Below are positions 28,780-36,632 of a stretch of 63,491 bases of DNA, piece after piece (the first letter of the stretch is position 1; each line of letters starts with the position of its first letter). Source of the DNA: Gaiellales bacterium (GTDB taxonomy: Bacteria > Actinomycetota > Thermoleophilia > Gaiellales > JAICJC01); the NCBI GenBank assembly GCA_036273515.1, contig DASUHM010000034.1, positions 1 to 63,491 on the forward strand, written 5' to 3'. The notes beneath the pieces are model-generated. The model made no database searches, was not told the DNA's origin, and saw only the letters and a program-made list of their open reading frames with translations. The position numbers and the translations under genes are program-made.

Positions 28780-28929
28780 AGATGATTGATCCCACGCCTC
28801 TGTGGGTCCTGGGCGGTTGCGGTCCGAGGCGTCTGCGATCACGCAGACGCCGAGGCGCAGCCCCACCAGCGACCCGAACCCCCGCCGACAGCCTGACGTC
28901 CAGGCGCGGGGGCGTGGGATCGATCATCT
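28780..28929 (-). repeat. repeat C: 150-bp structured inverted-repeat element
   Basis: The outer arms (28780-28798 and 28911-28929) are complementary over 19 positions with one G-T wobble; the left arm reads AGATGATTGATCCCACGCC. An internal hairpin has a perfect 10-bp stem, GGCGTCTGCG/CGCAGACGCC (28828-28837 and 28842-28851), with loop ATCA. Read on the minus strand it shares GCGCCTGGACGT after the arm, and CCGCCCAGGAC near the far end, with repeats A and B. The element fills the gap between the CHAP-like and YqgE genes. Confidence 0.8.
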
Positions 28930-28950
28930 GGCCCGGCGGTACGGCGGGAA

Positions 28951-29490
28951 TCAGTTGAGGCCGGGATCCTCGGGCATCCGAGCCACGAGCCGGTATTCGC
29001 CGCCCTTGCGCTCGAGGACGTGGCTCCAGAGCTCCTCCGCGTCGGCGCAGAACACGTCGCCCGGGAGCGCGGGCTCGACGAACCATGCGTCCTCCTCCAG
29101 CTCGCCCTCGAGCTGGCCCTCGCCCCAGCCCGAGTAGCCGGCGTAGACCCGCACCCGCGTCACCTCGTCGGCGAGGGCGTCCATGTCGGACTCGACGCCG
29201 ATGGGCGCGATCGGGCCGCACACCGCGCCGTCGGGCGGCGGGCCGGCGTACTCGGCGAGCGCGATCACGGCCTGCGGCTGCACCGGCCCGCCCGCGAACA
29301 CCCACCCGTCGTCGAGATCGGCCAGCTCCGGCACCGCGTCGGCCACGGGCAGCTCGGTCGGGCGGTTGAGGACGACCCCCAGCGCACCTTCCACGGAGTG
29401 CTCGATCACGAGCACGACGGTGCGGTGGAAGTTGGGGTCGACGAGGAGCGGGGCCGCGATCAGCAGCTTGCCCTTGAGGGACTCGGCCAC
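28951..29490 (-). CDS. YqgE/AlgH family protein
   Basis: The 179-residue protein has the family hallmarks: GKLLIAAPLLVDPNFHRTVVLVIEH at the N-terminus, GALGVVLNRPTE, FAGGPVQPQ and YAGYSGWGEGQLEGEL. YqgE/AlgH proteins are small cytoplasmic proteins of uncertain role; AlgH was named for effects on alginate expression. The ATG gives the standard N-terminus. It lies 10 bp upstream of the stop of the thiamine-transporter binding protein gene, on the same strand, and could read through from it. Confidence 0.9.
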   Translation of the reverse strand: MAESLKGKLLIAAPLLVDPNFHRTVVLVIEHSVEGALGVVLNRPTELPVADAVPELADLDDGWVFAGGPVQPQAVIALAEYAGPPPDGAVCGPIAPIGVESDMDALADEVTRVRVYAGYSGWGEGQLEGELEEDAWFVEPALPGDVFCADAEELWSHVLERKGGEYRLVARMPEDPGLN

Positions 29491-29500
29491 GACTCGAAGT

Positions 29501-30466
29501 CTAGGGACGCGCGACGAGCGCCGATGCGTCCGGCTTCGACTTGAGCAGCCCGGAGCGGTACATCCAGTCGCCGAACCGCTGCCACGCGGCCGCGTCCAGC
29601 GGCCCGGTGCGAAGCAGCTTGAGCGTCGCCGGGACGCTGGCGCGGATCGTGCCCTTGTAGTCGCGGTAGGCGTGCCCCACCATCACCTGCGTGGCGGCCG
29701 CGGGATGCTTCTGCGCCCACCGGGTGGCCGTCGCCAGCGTCGTCACGAACCTGGCGACGGTGCGCCGGTAGCCGGAGTCGTCGTGCAGCGTGTTCGCGTT
29801 CGCGACGATGACCAGCTCGTCGTAGCCGGGGACGCCGTAGCGGTCGTACGGGAACACGACCGGGTGCAGCCCCTCCCTGGCGAACTGGATCCCCTCGATG
29901 TTCTGGAAGACGCCGGCGACGGCGTCGACGCGATGCTGGAGCAGCGCCGGCACCTGGTTGAAGTGGATGTTCTCGAGGTGGACGTCGGACGGGTCGACGC
30001 CGGAGTGGCGAAGGACGGTGTCGACGAACGCCGTCGTGCTGTTCGAGCCGTCGACCCCGATCGTCTTGCCGCGCAGGTCGGCCGGCGAGCTGACGCCGCT
30101 CGCGCCGGACGCGATGATCGAGCTCAGCGCCTCGGGGGCGACCGATGCCACCGCGACCACCGGGATATGCTCCTGCTGTGCGTAGAACAGCTCCGGCTCG
30201 TAGTCGATGCCGAGATCGGTCGTGCCGGCCGCGACCAGCCGGATCGGGTCGGAGACGTCCGACGGGGCGTGCGGGGTGACGGCGAGGCCGGCGCGGCCGA
30301 AGAAGCCGCGGTCGATGCCGGTGTAGACGCCGACGTGGTCGGCGTTCGGGTACCAGTCGAGCGCAAGGCTGACATCGGTGACCTGGCCGCTCGTGGTGGC
30401 GGCGCCGGAGCTTCCGCCGCAGCCGGCGAGCACGAGGACGGCGAGGAGGGCGAGTGGGTAACGCAT
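29501..30466 (-). CDS. thiamine-precursor ABC transporter substrate-binding lipoprotein (NMT1/THI5-like)
   Basis: The 321-residue protein starts MRYPLALLAVLVLAGCGG, a lipoprotein signal with lipobox LAGC. The NMT1/THI5-like fold follows: LDWYPNADHVGVYTGIDRGFF, then LVAAGTTDLGIDYEPE, GVDGSN and FVTTLATATRW. Members bind the thiamine pyrimidine HMP or formylaminopyrimidine. The ATG at 30466 is used rather than the one at 30475 because GAAGGGA, the 3' strand of the riboswitch just upstream, is well placed as its ribosome-binding site. It is the last gene of the transporter operon and has its own TPP riboswitch. Confidence 0.88.
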   Translation of the reverse strand: MRYPLALLAVLVLAGCGGSSGAATTSGQVTDVSLALDWYPNADHVGVYTGIDRGFFGRAGLAVTPHAPSDVSDPIRLVAAGTTDLGIDYEPELFYAQQEHIPVVAVASVAPEALSSIIASGASGVSSPADLRGKTIGVDGSNSTTAFVDTVLRHSGVDPSDVHLENIHFNQVPALLQHRVDAVAGVFQNIEGIQFAREGLHPVVFPYDRYGVPGYDELVIVANANTLHDDSGYRRTVARFVTTLATATRWAQKHPAAATQVMVGHAYRDYKGTIRASVPATLKLLRTGPLDAAAWQRFGDWMYRSGLLKSKPDASALVARP

Positions 30467-30470
30467 GGCT

Positions 30471-30557
30471 TGCATCCCTTCGCTGGCATGACCCAGATCA
30501 GGTTCGCGGGTCGGCGCTCGTGCGCCCTCTCAGCCCCGTTCGGGACTCCCCGGCAAA
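30471..30557 (-). promoter_or_regulatory. TPP (THI-box) riboswitch 1
   Basis: On the minus strand the conserved thi-box segments appear in order: CCGGGGAGTCCC, GGGGCTGAGAGGGC, GACCCGCGAACCTGATCTGG, GTCATGCCAGCGAAGGGA. CTGAGA and CCTGATCTGG are the pyrimidine and pyrophosphate sensor motifs. The terminal GAAGGGA is also the apparent ribosome-binding site of the downstream binding-protein gene, so ligand binding should block translation. The element lies between the permease stop and the binding-protein start, inside an operon. Confidence 0.95.
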
Positions 30558-30570
30558 CGGTTTGGAGTGA

Positions 30571-31326
30571 TCACTCTACCCGCCGCGCCCACGGGATAGT
30601 CAGGCGCTCGATCAGCGTCACCGCCCCGAACAGCGCCAGCGCGAGCGCGGCGAGCACGACCACCGCGGCGCCGACGAGCGGCGCGTCGTACTGGGCGGTG
30701 CCCTCGCGCATCGCGTCGCCCAGCCCCGAGCCGGAGCCGGCGTACTCGGCGAAGAGGGCGGCGACAGCCGCGTAGGAGGCGGCGACGCGCATGCCCGTGA
30801 AGATCGACGGGAGCGCCCAGGGCAGCTCGACGCGGCGGAAGATGGCCGTCCGCGACGCCCGCAGCGTCCGCATCACCCGCACGTGCTCCGGGTCGACGGA
30901 GCGGAAGCCGTCCAGGGCGGCGACGGTGACGGGGAAGAAGCAGACGAGCGCGACGATCACGAGCTTGGGGGCGAGGCCGAAGCCCAGGTAGATCACGAGG
31001 ATCGGGGCGATCGCGACGACGGGGACGCTCTGCGACGCGACCAGCAGCGGGTAGACCGCCCGCCGCAGCGTCGGCGACGCGTGCAGGACAACCGCCGCCG
31101 CCAGGCCGAAGCCGAGCGCGAGGGCGAACCCGGCCAGCATCTCGCGGGCGGTGACGCCGGCGGCCGAGGCGAGCGGGCCGCGCTCGTCCCACAGCGTGCG
31201 GGCGACGTCGGTCGGCGCGGGCAGCACGTACTGGGGGACGCCCCGCAACCGCACCCACGCCTGCCACGCGGCGATGAGCGCCACGAGCACGACGATCCAG
31301 GCGGCATGGGCGCGGACGTGCTTCAC
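30571..31326 (-). CDS. thiamine-precursor ABC transporter permease
   Basis: A 251-residue BPD-type inner-membrane permease with about six spans. The cytoplasmic EAA-like loop is EHVRVMRTLRASRTAIFRRVELPWALPSIFTG (about residues 141-172), typical of the NitT/TauT/ThiX group. The start is GTG at 31326, overlapping the ATPase stop as GTGA; the longer open frame upstream is just antisense-like low-complexity sequence. It is grouped with the ATPase and with the binding protein that has an NMT1 domain. Confidence 0.9.
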   Translation of the reverse strand: MKHVRAHAAWIVVLVALIAAWQAWVRLRGVPQYVLPAPTDVARTLWDERGPLASAAGVTAREMLAGFALALGFGLAAAVVLHASPTLRRAVYPLLVASQSVPVVAIAPILVIYLGFGLAPKLVIVALVCFFPVTVAALDGFRSVDPEHVRVMRTLRASRTAIFRRVELPWALPSIFTGMRVAASYAAVAALFAEYAGSGSGLGDAMREGTAQYDAPLVGAAVVVLAALALALFGAVTLIERLTIPWARRVE

Positions 31327-32078
31327 CGCAGCGCCTCGAGCGCCCGGCCACGTGCCTCCAGGAAGGGCTCCGACGCGATTGTCTCGGCCCGCTCCCCGCC
31401 GCCGAAGCCGCCGTCCAGCGCGAGCACCACCCTCCCCGGGCGGGCCGACATGACGGCGATCCGGTCGCACACGAGCAGCGCCTCCTCGACATCGTGGGTG
31501 ACGAGCACGGTCGTGCGCGGCTCGGCGTGCAGCGCGTCGCGCAGCCAGGCCTGCAGCTCCGCCCGCGTGATCGCGTCGAGCGCCCCGAACGGCTCGTCCA
31601 GGAGGAGCACGTCCTTGCCGGCCAGGAGCGTGCGTGCGAACGCCACCCGCTGGCGCATCCCGCCGGAGAGCTCCCACGTGCGGCGGCGCTCGAACCCGTC
31701 GAGGCCCAGCCGCGCGAACAGCGGCGCCGCCTCGGCCCTGGCCCGGCGGCGGCCCCGGCCGGCGTTCTCGAGCGCGACGCTGGCGTTCCCCAGGGCGTCG
31801 CGCCACGGCAGCAGCAGGTCGCTCTGCGGCATGAGCGCGCACCGCTCCAGCCGGGCCGGCGCGGCGCTCGCGCCCTCCACCGCCACCGTCCCGGCGGTGG
31901 GCTCCTCGAGGCCGGCGACGATCTCGAGCAGCGTCGACTTGCCGCACCCGCTCGGCCCCACGATGCCGGTGACACCGCCGGCGGGCACACGCAGGGACAC
32001 GTCGTCGAGGGCGACCAGGTCGCCGAACCGCTTGCTCACTCCCGAAAGCTCGATGCCGCCGGGGGTCGCGCTCACCAT
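31323..32078 (-). CDS. thiamine-precursor ABC transporter ATP-binding protein
   Basis: A 251-residue ABC ATPase. Walker A is GPSGCGKST (about residues 40-48), the Q-loop MPQSDLLLPW follows, the signature is LSGGMRQRVAFA, Walker B is VLLLDEPFG, and the switch His is in VTHDVEEA. Family: NitT/TauT/ThiZ-like importers. The ATG at 32078 is preferred to that at 32087 because the riboswitch supplies GAAGGGA upstream. The stop overlaps the permease GTG. It is the first gene of the operon and is governed by riboswitch 2. Confidence 0.92.
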   Translation of the reverse strand: MVSATPGGIELSGVSKRFGDLVALDDVSLRVPAGGVTGIVGPSGCGKSTLLEIVAGLEEPTAGTVAVEGASAAPARLERCALMPQSDLLLPWRDALGNASVALENAGRGRRRARAEAAPLFARLGLDGFERRRTWELSGGMRQRVAFARTLLAGKDVLLLDEPFGALDAITRAELQAWLRDALHAEPRTTVLVTHDVEEALLVCDRIAVMSARPGRVVLALDGGFGGGERAETIASEPFLEARGRALEALR

Positions 32079-32082
32079 GGCT

Positions 32083-32173
32083 TGCATCCCTTCGCTGGCA
32101 TGACCCAGATCAGGTTCGCGGGTCGGCGCGCGGGCGCGCCCTCTCAGCCTCCGCGGAGGCTCCCCGGCAAACG
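32083..32173 (-). promoter_or_regulatory. TPP (THI-box) riboswitch 2
   Basis: A second thi-box precedes the ATPase gene: CCGGGGAGCCTCC, AGGCTGAGAGGGC, GACCCGCGAACCTGATCTGG and GTCATGCCAGCGAAGGGA on the minus strand. The core is identical to riboswitch 1 over its 3' half, including the run GGATGCAAGCC before the ATG. Only the variable P3/P3a arm differs (GCGCGGGCGCG here, GCACGAGCGC there). As in copy 1, the last GAAGGGA is the apparent ribosome-binding site. Confidence 0.95.
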
Positions 32174-32211
32174 TTCCGCCCGAACTCTACGCCCTCGTAC
32201 ACTCCCGGCCT

Positions 32212-34029
32212 ATGGCCCGGACGCTGCAACGCCTCGGAGTCGAGCCGCTCGTGTCCGACGGCGGCATGGGATCGCTGCTCCAGACGGCGGTCGTCCGCGC
32301 CCGCTGCCCGGAAGAGGCGAACCTGATCGCGCCGGAACAGGTGGTGGCGCTGCACGTTGCGTTCATCCGCGCCGGCTCCGACCTGATCCTGACGAACACC
32401 TACGGCGCGAACCCGGCCAAGCTGGCCCCGCACAAGCTCGACGACCGCTTCGAGGCGATCAATCAGGCCGGCGTGAAGCTGGCCCGCGAGGCCCGCGAGG
32501 TGGCCGGCCGCGACGTGCTCATCGGCGGCTCGATCGGCCCGCTCGGCGCGGCGCCCGGCACGATCGCGCCCGAGCAGATGGCGGAGGCGTTCTCGGCCCA
32601 GGCGGCCGCGCTCGAGGGCCGCGGCGTCGATCTCTTCGTGCTCGAGACGTTCACGTCGCTCGAGGAGCTCCTCATCGCCGCCCGTGCGGCGCGCGCGGTC
32701 GCGCCGCTGCCGCTGATCGCGCAGGTGACGGTCGGCGACGACGCCGAGACGGTCGCGGGGGTCGCCGCGGCGGATGTCCCGGCGGCGCTCGCCGAGCTCA
32801 AGCCGGTCGCGGTGGGCGTGAACTGCAGCCTGGGGCCGCAGACCGTCCTGGCCGGGCTCGAGAGCATGCGGGCTGCGACCGACCTGCCGCTGACGGCGCA
32901 GGCGAACGCCGGCATGCCGAACGTGTCGACCGGGCGGCTCGTCTACCCGAACGCGAGCCCGGAGTACTTCGGCGAGTACGCCGCCCACGCCCTCCAGCTT
33001 GGGGCGGTGCTGATCGGCGGCTGCTGCGGCACGACGCCCGAGCACGTGGCCGCCATCCGCCGGGCCGTGAGCGAGCAGCGGCCGCCTGCCGTGGCGCTGC
33101 AGCTGGTCGAGCGCGAGCTGCCGATCAGGGCCGAGTCGGAGGAGACCGAGACGCTGCTCGAGGGCAAGCTGCGCCGGGGTGAGTTCGTCGTCTCGGTCGA
33201 GCTCGACCCGCCCAAGGGCGGCAACGTCGAGCGTCTGATCGCGTCGGCGCGGGGCCTGGCGGCGGCCGGCGGCGTGGACGTCTTCGACGTGAACGACAAC
33301 CCGCTCGCGCGGGCGCGGATGAACGCGCTCATCGCCTCCGCCCTGATCGAGCAGCAGGTCGGCACCGAGACGATCCCGCACGTGACGCCGCGCGACGCCA
33401 GCGTGCGCGGGATCGAGTCGATGCTGCTGGGCGCGCACGCCGTGGGGATCCGAAACGTGCTCGCCGTGACCGGCGACCCGCCCCCGTCCGGCGCCCCGCA
33501 CGGCTCCGAGGCGGTCTACGAGGTCGACGCGATCGGCCTCACCCGGCTCATGACCGCGCTCAACTCGGGCGTCGACTACGCCGGCAAGGCGATCGACGAC
33601 GCCACCAGCTTCCACGTCGGCGTGGCCGTGAACCCGGTCGCGGACGATCCCGACTGGGAGATCGAGCGGTTCGCCGCCAAGATCGCGGCCGGTGCCCGCT
33701 TCGCGATGACCCAGGTGCTCTTCGACGCCAGCCAGCTGGAGCGCTTCCTGGAGCGGCTCGGCGGCCCGCCGGCGGTGCCGCTGATCGTCGGCGTCTGGCC
33801 GGTGCGAAGCCACGCGCTGGCGCTACGGCTGCACAACGAGGTCCCCGGCATCAGCGTCCCCTCGGACGTGCTCGACCGGCTCGACCTGGCCGGCGCCGAG
33901 GCGGCCCGCGAGGGGATGGCGGTGGCGCGCGACCTGCTCGCGTCGGTGCGCGACCTGGCCGCGGGGGCCTACCTGGTGCCGCCGTTCAAGGAGCCCGAGG
34001 CGGTGCTCGAGCTGCTCACGGACGGATGA
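32212..34029 (+). CDS. bifunctional homocysteine S-methyltransferase/5,10-methylenetetrahydrofolate reductase
   Basis: The 605-residue fusion has an N-terminal homocysteine-binding (Pfam S-methyl_trans) barrel with zinc-binding motifs GVNCSLGP (about 201-208) and GGCCGTTPEH (about 268-277). A C-terminal MTHFR barrel follows (EFVVSVELDPPKGG near 320, LAVTGDPPP near 423). This is the YitJ-type architecture, which reduces methylene-THF and methylates homocysteine. A TACACT box lies 8 nt before the ATG. No SAM riboswitch is visible. It diverges from the TPP-controlled operon, so both one-carbon and thiamine systems adjoin. Confidence 0.93.
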   Translation: MARTLQRLGVEPLVSDGGMGSLLQTAVVRARCPEEANLIAPEQVVALHVAFIRAGSDLILTNTYGANPAKLAPHKLDDRFEAINQAGVKLAREAREVAGRDVLIGGSIGPLGAAPGTIAPEQMAEAFSAQAAALEGRGVDLFVLETFTSLEELLIAARAARAVAPLPLIAQVTVGDDAETVAGVAAADVPAALAELKPVAVGVNCSLGPQTVLAGLESMRAATDLPLTAQANAGMPNVSTGRLVYPNASPEYFGEYAAHALQLGAVLIGGCCGTTPEHVAAIRRAVSEQRPPAVALQLVERELPIRAESEETETLLEGKLRRGEFVVSVELDPPKGGNVERLIASARGLAAAGGVDVFDVNDNPLARARMNALIASALIEQQVGTETIPHVTPRDASVRGIESMLLGAHAVGIRNVLAVTGDPPPSGAPHGSEAVYEVDAIGLTRLMTALNSGVDYAGKAIDDATSFHVGVAVNPVADDPDWEIERFAAKIAAGARFAMTQVLFDASQLERFLERLGGPPAVPLIVGVWPVRSHALALRLHNEVPGISVPSDVLDRLDLAGAEAAREGMAVARDLLASVRDLAAGAYLVPPFKEPEAVLELLTDG

Positions 34030-34645
34030 GCCCCTCCTCCGGCGGCTCGTCCGGCGTCCAGGCGGGGTGGTGGTCGGCCGCCCACTCGGCGTCGACGCGG
34101 CCGGTGACGATGCCGCCCAGGGCGGCCCGGGTGGCGGGGTTCAGGACGGCCATGTACAGGTGCCCCGAGACGAGGACGATGATCGCCGCCGCCGACAGGT
34201 TGTGTACCGCGCCGTCGATGTTCGAGTTCGAAACGAGGCCGTGCACCTTCGCCCACAGGTAGAGCCCGGACGCGGTCACGGTCGAGAGGAACAGCGTGGT
34301 CAGGATCGCGTTCGCCTTCTGGCCGGCGTTGAACCGGCCCACCGGCGGCGGATCGCCGCCCAGGCGGAGAGCCGCCCGCGGCGCCCAGGCGAACCAGCGC
34401 CGGTCGTCGTCGTCGATGGTGCGCAGGTCGCGGGCCGAGGAGGCGAGCGCCCGCCGGTTGCCGGCAATCGCGATGAGCACGAGCCCGGCGGCGAGCGCGA
34501 ACACGCTGCCGACGTGGATCGGGAAGACCGCCGAGTGGTAGATGTTGATGCCGAGCGCGAGCCCGGTCGCGATCATCGTGAGCACGCTGAGCGCGAGCAC
34601 CCAGTGGGTGGCGAGCTCGGAGCGGGTGAAGCGGCGGACGCGCAC
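34016..34645 (-). CDS. formate dehydrogenase gamma-like cytochrome b
   Basis: The 209-residue membrane protein has four to five spans and well-placed haem ligands: ATHW in span 1, PIHVG, HNLSA and SGHLYM. GRFNAGQKAN before the third span is characteristic of the FdnI/FdoI cytochrome b subunit. It would pass electrons to or from quinone. No formate dehydrogenase catalytic subunit is adjacent. The start is GTG at 34645; a longer frame to 34729 runs into repeat D and is rejected. It overlaps the 3' end of the methyltransferase/MTHFR gene by 14 bp. Confidence 0.8.
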   Translation of the reverse strand: MRVRRFTRSELATHWVLALSVLTMIATGLALGINIYHSAVFPIHVGSVFALAAGLVLIAIAGNRRALASSARDLRTIDDDDRRWFAWAPRAALRLGGDPPPVGRFNAGQKANAILTTLFLSTVTASGLYLWAKVHGLVSNSNIDGAVHNLSAAAIIVLVSGHLYMAVLNPATRAALGGIVTGRVDAEWAADHHPAWTPDEPPEEGLIRP

Positions 34646-34692
34646 GCGGCCACGGTACGGGTCTCGTATGAGAGCCGCCTGAGCGGCGCGCG

Positions 34693-34797
34693 AGATGGTT
34701 GATTCCACGCCGCCGTGCAGCCGCAGCACCGCGAGCGCTCCAAACCCCCGCCAACAGCCTCACGTCCAGGCGGGCCGGGGCGCGGAATCGACCATCT
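34693..34797 (-). repeat. repeat D: 105-bp structured inverted-repeat element
   Basis: Outer arms 34693-34711 (AGATGGTTGATTCCACGCC) and 34779-34797 pair over 19 positions, with one G-T wobble and one A-C mismatch. Compared with repeat C, pair 6 changes A-T to G-C and pair 12 changes C-G to T-A. Read on the minus strand it shares GCCTGGACGT and CAGGCTGT-like sequence with C, and GGTGCTGCGGCTGC with A, and is the shortest copy. The CTA at its right edge is the complement of the stop codon of the ligase gene. Confidence 0.75.
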
Positions 34798-35740
34798 AGC
34801 GCTCGAGCTGCTCCAGCGCGCACTCCTCGGCGCGCTTGTCGTCGCGGAACCGCAGCAGGCGGGCGCCGTGGCGGATGCGATGGCCGCTCTTGTGGTCGAA
34901 GCTGACCTCCGCGACCAGGTCGGGGCGCAGGCCGCGCCACTCACGGTCGCGGTCGGCGCTCCAGCGGTTCGGCTCCGAGGCGCCGTGCTCGCCCGTCTCG
35001 TGGGGCGTGACGATGCCGACCAGCTCCCGGGCGTACTTGGCAGTGAAGCCTGACGTGTGCCCGACGACGTACACCTTGCCGTCCGGGTCGTAGAGCCCCA
35101 GGATCAGCGAGCCGACGGTGCCCTCGGCCTTGCCGGGGCGCCAGCCCACGACCGCGCAGTCGATCGTGCGCACCCGTTTCACCTTCACCATCCCGACCCG
35201 CTCGCCGGGCTTGTAGGGCGCGTCGGCGCGCTTGGCGATCACGCCCTCGGCCGTCTGCAGCCAGGGCTCGGCCTCGCCCCGGTCGGCGGTCGAGGGGATC
35301 AGCTCCACCGGCTCCCCGACGACCTCCTCGAGCATCGCGCGGCGCTCCGTGAGGGGCGCGTCGAGCAGCGACTTGTCGTCGCGGGCGAGGATGTCGAACG
35401 CCACGAACATCGCCGGCATCTCCTCGGCGAGGCGGGCGACCCGCGAGGCCGCGGGATGGATGCGCTCCTGCAGCGCCTCGAAATTCTCCCCGCCGCCGTC
35501 GGCGCGGATCACGAGCTCGCCGTCGAGGATGTAGCGGCCCTCCGGGAAGCGCAGCTCGGGGAAGTAGCGCCCGAGCGTCTTGCCGTTGCGCGACTGGACG
35601 AAGAGGTCGCTCCCGTCGACGAACACGACCGCGCGGAACCCGTCCAGCTTCGGCTCGTAGAGCCAGCCGTCGCCGTCGGGAAGCTCGCCGGACGAGCGCG
35701 CCAGCTGCGGCATCACGGGCGGTTCGAGCGGCAGCGCCAT
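34796..35740 (-). CDS. ATP-dependent DNA ligase
   Basis: A 314-residue stand-alone ligase with a nucleotidyltransferase domain (adenylated lysine in YEPKLDGFRAVVF, about residue 32; ILDGELV; FVAFDILA; EGVIAKRADAPY; VKVKRVRTIDC) and a C-terminal OB fold (GSLILGLYDPDG). It resembles bacterial LigC/LigD ligase modules that work in repair rather than replication. No LigD polymerase, phosphoesterase or Ku gene is adjacent. It is a second ligase in the window, besides NAD-dependent LigA. The ATG at 35740 gives the shortest consistent start. Confidence 0.88.
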   Translation of the reverse strand: MALPLEPPVMPQLARSSGELPDGDGWLYEPKLDGFRAVVFVDGSDLFVQSRNGKTLGRYFPELRFPEGRYILDGELVIRADGGGENFEALQERIHPAASRVARLAEEMPAMFVAFDILARDDKSLLDAPLTERRAMLEEVVGEPVELIPSTADRGEAEPWLQTAEGVIAKRADAPYKPGERVGMVKVKRVRTIDCAVVGWRPGKAEGTVGSLILGLYDPDGKVYVVGHTSGFTAKYARELVGIVTPHETGEHGASEPNRWSADRDREWRGLRPDLVAEVSFDHKSGHRIRHGARLLRFRDDKRAEECALEQLER

Positions 35741-35815
35741 CGCGTCGCGATGGTACCAGGAGACGGTTGCGAGAGCGGCCTTTCGGGAATGAACGGGGTT
35801 CGCAAGGAGGTGCAC

Positions 35816-36421
35816 ATGTTCCGCAGATTCCGACCCGCTTCCGAGGACTACGAGACGCCCGCTCCCGCAGCGGAGACCCGGGGGTGGACTCCCGCCGTGA
35901 TCGCCCCGGCCGTGCTCCTGATGGTGCTCGGCGCCTGGGTATTCCTGGCCCCGCTGGTGGGGCCGTACTTCAGCTTCGGGTTCGACACGTCGTCGAAGTG
36001 GCTGTTCACGAACGACCACTGGCTCCTGAGCCTCGCGCCCGGCATCGCCCTGTTCGCCGCCGGCCTGCTCATGACCGTGCGCAGCCGCGCGGTCGGCTGG
36101 TTGGCCGGCCTCGTCGCTGTCGCTGCCGGCGTCTGGCTCGTGATCGGGCCGACGCTGCATTCGACGTGGTCGTCGCACGTGTTCTCGCCGCTGCCGGGGA
36201 GCGAGTGGAAGACGGCCGCGCGCTGGATCGCCGACTTCTACGGTCCGGGCGCGCTCGCCATCTACCTCGGCGCGCAGGCCCAGGGCCTGCTCGAGCGGCG
36301 CTCCGTCGTTCGGACGACGAGCACGACGCCGCGCGCGACCCGCACCGAGCCGGTGCGAGAGGACGGGCCCGAGCGTCAGGCCGAGGACGAGACGATGGTC
36401 TCGTCCGGGCGCAGTTCGTAG
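35816..36421 (+). CDS. hypothetical four-span membrane protein
   Basis: A 201-residue protein with an N-terminal acidic tail (MFRRFRPASEDYETPAPAAE), four hydrophobic spans and a charged, Ser/Thr/Glu-rich C-terminus. SPLPGSEWKTAARWIADFYGP lies before the last span. The family is not recognised. The strongest Shine-Dalgarno of the region, AAGGAGG, lies 6 nt before the ATG, so this mRNA is leadered, unlike many genes here. It is divergent from the ATP-dependent ligase, with 75 bp between starts. Confidence 0.65.
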   Translation: MFRRFRPASEDYETPAPAAETRGWTPAVIAPAVLLMVLGAWVFLAPLVGPYFSFGFDTSSKWLFTNDHWLLSLAPGIALFAAGLLMTVRSRAVGWLAGLVAVAAGVWLVIGPTLHSTWSSHVFSPLPGSEWKTAARWIADFYGPGALAIYLGAQAQGLLERRSVVRTTSTTPRATRTEPVREDGPERQAEDETMVSSGRSS

Positions 36422-36501
36422 GCCGTAACGCAACTGGCCGGGGCCGCCTCGCCATTCGTGCGGGGCAGGCCCCGGTGTCTTGGGCATTCTCGCGCAATGA
36501 C

Positions 36502-36519
36502 ACTACCCGTACGGGTAGT
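36502..36519. promoter_or_regulatory. 18-bp perfect palindrome, candidate operator
   Basis: ACTACCCGTACGGGTAGT is self-complementary over all 18 positions. It lies in the 211-bp gap before the metalloprotease gene, about 114 bp before its ATG. Symmetry and length fit a dimeric regulator site (LuxR/GerE-type or TetR-type). No T-run follows, so it is not a terminator. Nothing in the window encodes an obvious cognate regulator. Confidence 0.5.
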
Positions 36520-36632
36520 CGATACGCGGATCACTCAAGAGGTGTTGCGTCGGGCACCTGACGTTGATAGCTTCGTGCGACTTCACGCTGGGCCGGGTTC
36601 TGGACCGGCATCGTCTTTTCCGAGGAGACGTC

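Noticed and set aside
29501-32078. Transporter interpreted as nitrate/taurine/sulfonate uptake
   Set aside because: The two TPP riboswitches and the NMT1/THI5-like binding protein point to thiamine precursor uptake despite the NitT/TauT-like permease.
32110-33813. 567-codon minus-strand open frame opposite the homocysteine methyltransferase/MTHFR gene
   Set aside because: The plus-strand product has catalytic motifs throughout; the minus frame has none and is compositionally a shadow.
34646-34729. Start of the cytochrome b at 34729
   Set aside because: The extra N-terminal codons are repeat D sequence; GTG 34645 gives the family N-terminus.
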